From: a virus
Strand: one strand, 5' to 3'
DNA length: 26,811 nt
IMG/VR virus record: IMGVR_UViG_3300030103_004662
Coordinates: 21,476 to 48,286 of that record
Shown piece after piece: positions 26,756 through 26,811 of this stretch. Every line of letters begins with the position of its first letter. Positions within the stretch are counted from its first letter, which is position 1. The position numbers were made by a program, and so were the translations under genes. The notes beneath the pieces were generated by a model. It had not been told where the DNA came from and made no database searches. It saw only the letters and a program-made list of their open reading frames with translations.

Positions 26756-26811
26756 ATGCCTAATCAAGCAATAGTCTCAGCCACTAATAATGGCTTAGTC
26801 CTACAAAAGTT
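26756..26811 (+). CDS. Hypothetical protein, 3'-truncated
   Basis: The ATG at 26756 follows AGGAGG with good spacing. The visible 18 residues (MPNQAIVSATNNGLVLQK) are uncharged and beta-like, similar in style to the preceding virion-like protein. The gene runs off the window. Confidence 0.65.
   Translation, partial: MPNQAIVSATNNGLVLQK

Overview
The window looks like part of a large double-stranded DNA phage genome, most likely a myovirus with jumbo-type gene content, rather than a bacterial chromosome. Every gene I can support lies on the + strand. Genes are packed with ATGA/TAATG-type overlaps, many encode proteins under 100 residues, and there is a tRNA cluster with encoded CCA ends. A group of proteins carries short N-terminal leaders resembling T4 capsid-targeting sequences. 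The host is not identified. It should be a bacterium with ordinary sigma70-type promoters (TTGACA / extended -10) and AGGAGG-type ribosome binding sites, which argues against Bacteroidetes.

Layout. (1) 1-6364: a run of small genes with some recognisable members: a beta-class DNA methyltransferase, a histone H1-like protein, a SlyD-type FKBP prolyl isomerase, a PD-(D/E)xK-like protein, a lipoprotein, membrane microproteins and a zinc-ribbon/HTH protein. (2) 6365-9096: a promoter-rich gap, then a MoxR-type AAA+ ATPase and a metallopeptidase-like/vWA partner, each with its own strong promoter and separated by a terminator. (3) 9124-10840: a phage small-protein cluster, several members with a GD-(L/I/F)-V SH3-like barrel pattern, plus a GC-rich non-coding leader behind a near-consensus promoter. 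(4) 10861-12365: a nuclease-like protein followed by a membrane/secreted/pilin-like trio. (5) 12402-15657: a cassette whose products begin with MKLI-type amphipathic leaders ending in prohead-protease-like sites. The cargo includes two candidate ADP-ribosyltransferases and a 2H phosphoesterase. (6) 15686-20140: a complete yeaH(DUF444)-spoVR-prkA module. (7) 20149-22451: cysteine synthase, a small gene with a predicted leaderless transcript, a eukaryotic-type phosphomannomutase and a membrane protein. (8) 22441-23679: three small genes, each behind a copy of the same promoter. (9) 23711-26113: a candidate structured RNA, six tRNAs (Val, Arg, Ile2 or Met, Thr, Gly, Ser), a nuclease-like protein, a second methylase-like protein and a TilS-like lysidine synthase directly before the CAU tRNA, closed by a UUCG terminator. 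(10) 26173 to the end: probable virion-protein genes.

How it may work together (inference). Genes behind the six matching promoters are probably made early from host RNA polymerase. The leader-bearing cassette is probably packaged in the head and delivered with the DNA, as T4 Alt and the internal proteins are. The MoxR/vWA and PrkA/DUF444/SpoVR modules are two separate AAA+/vWA systems that could remodel host proteins or stress state. The tRNAs, TilS, cysteine synthase and phosphomannomutase point to translation and metabolic support. The strongest candidate for a new system is the packaged ADP-ribosyltransferase / 2H-phosphoesterase cassette next to the prkA module.
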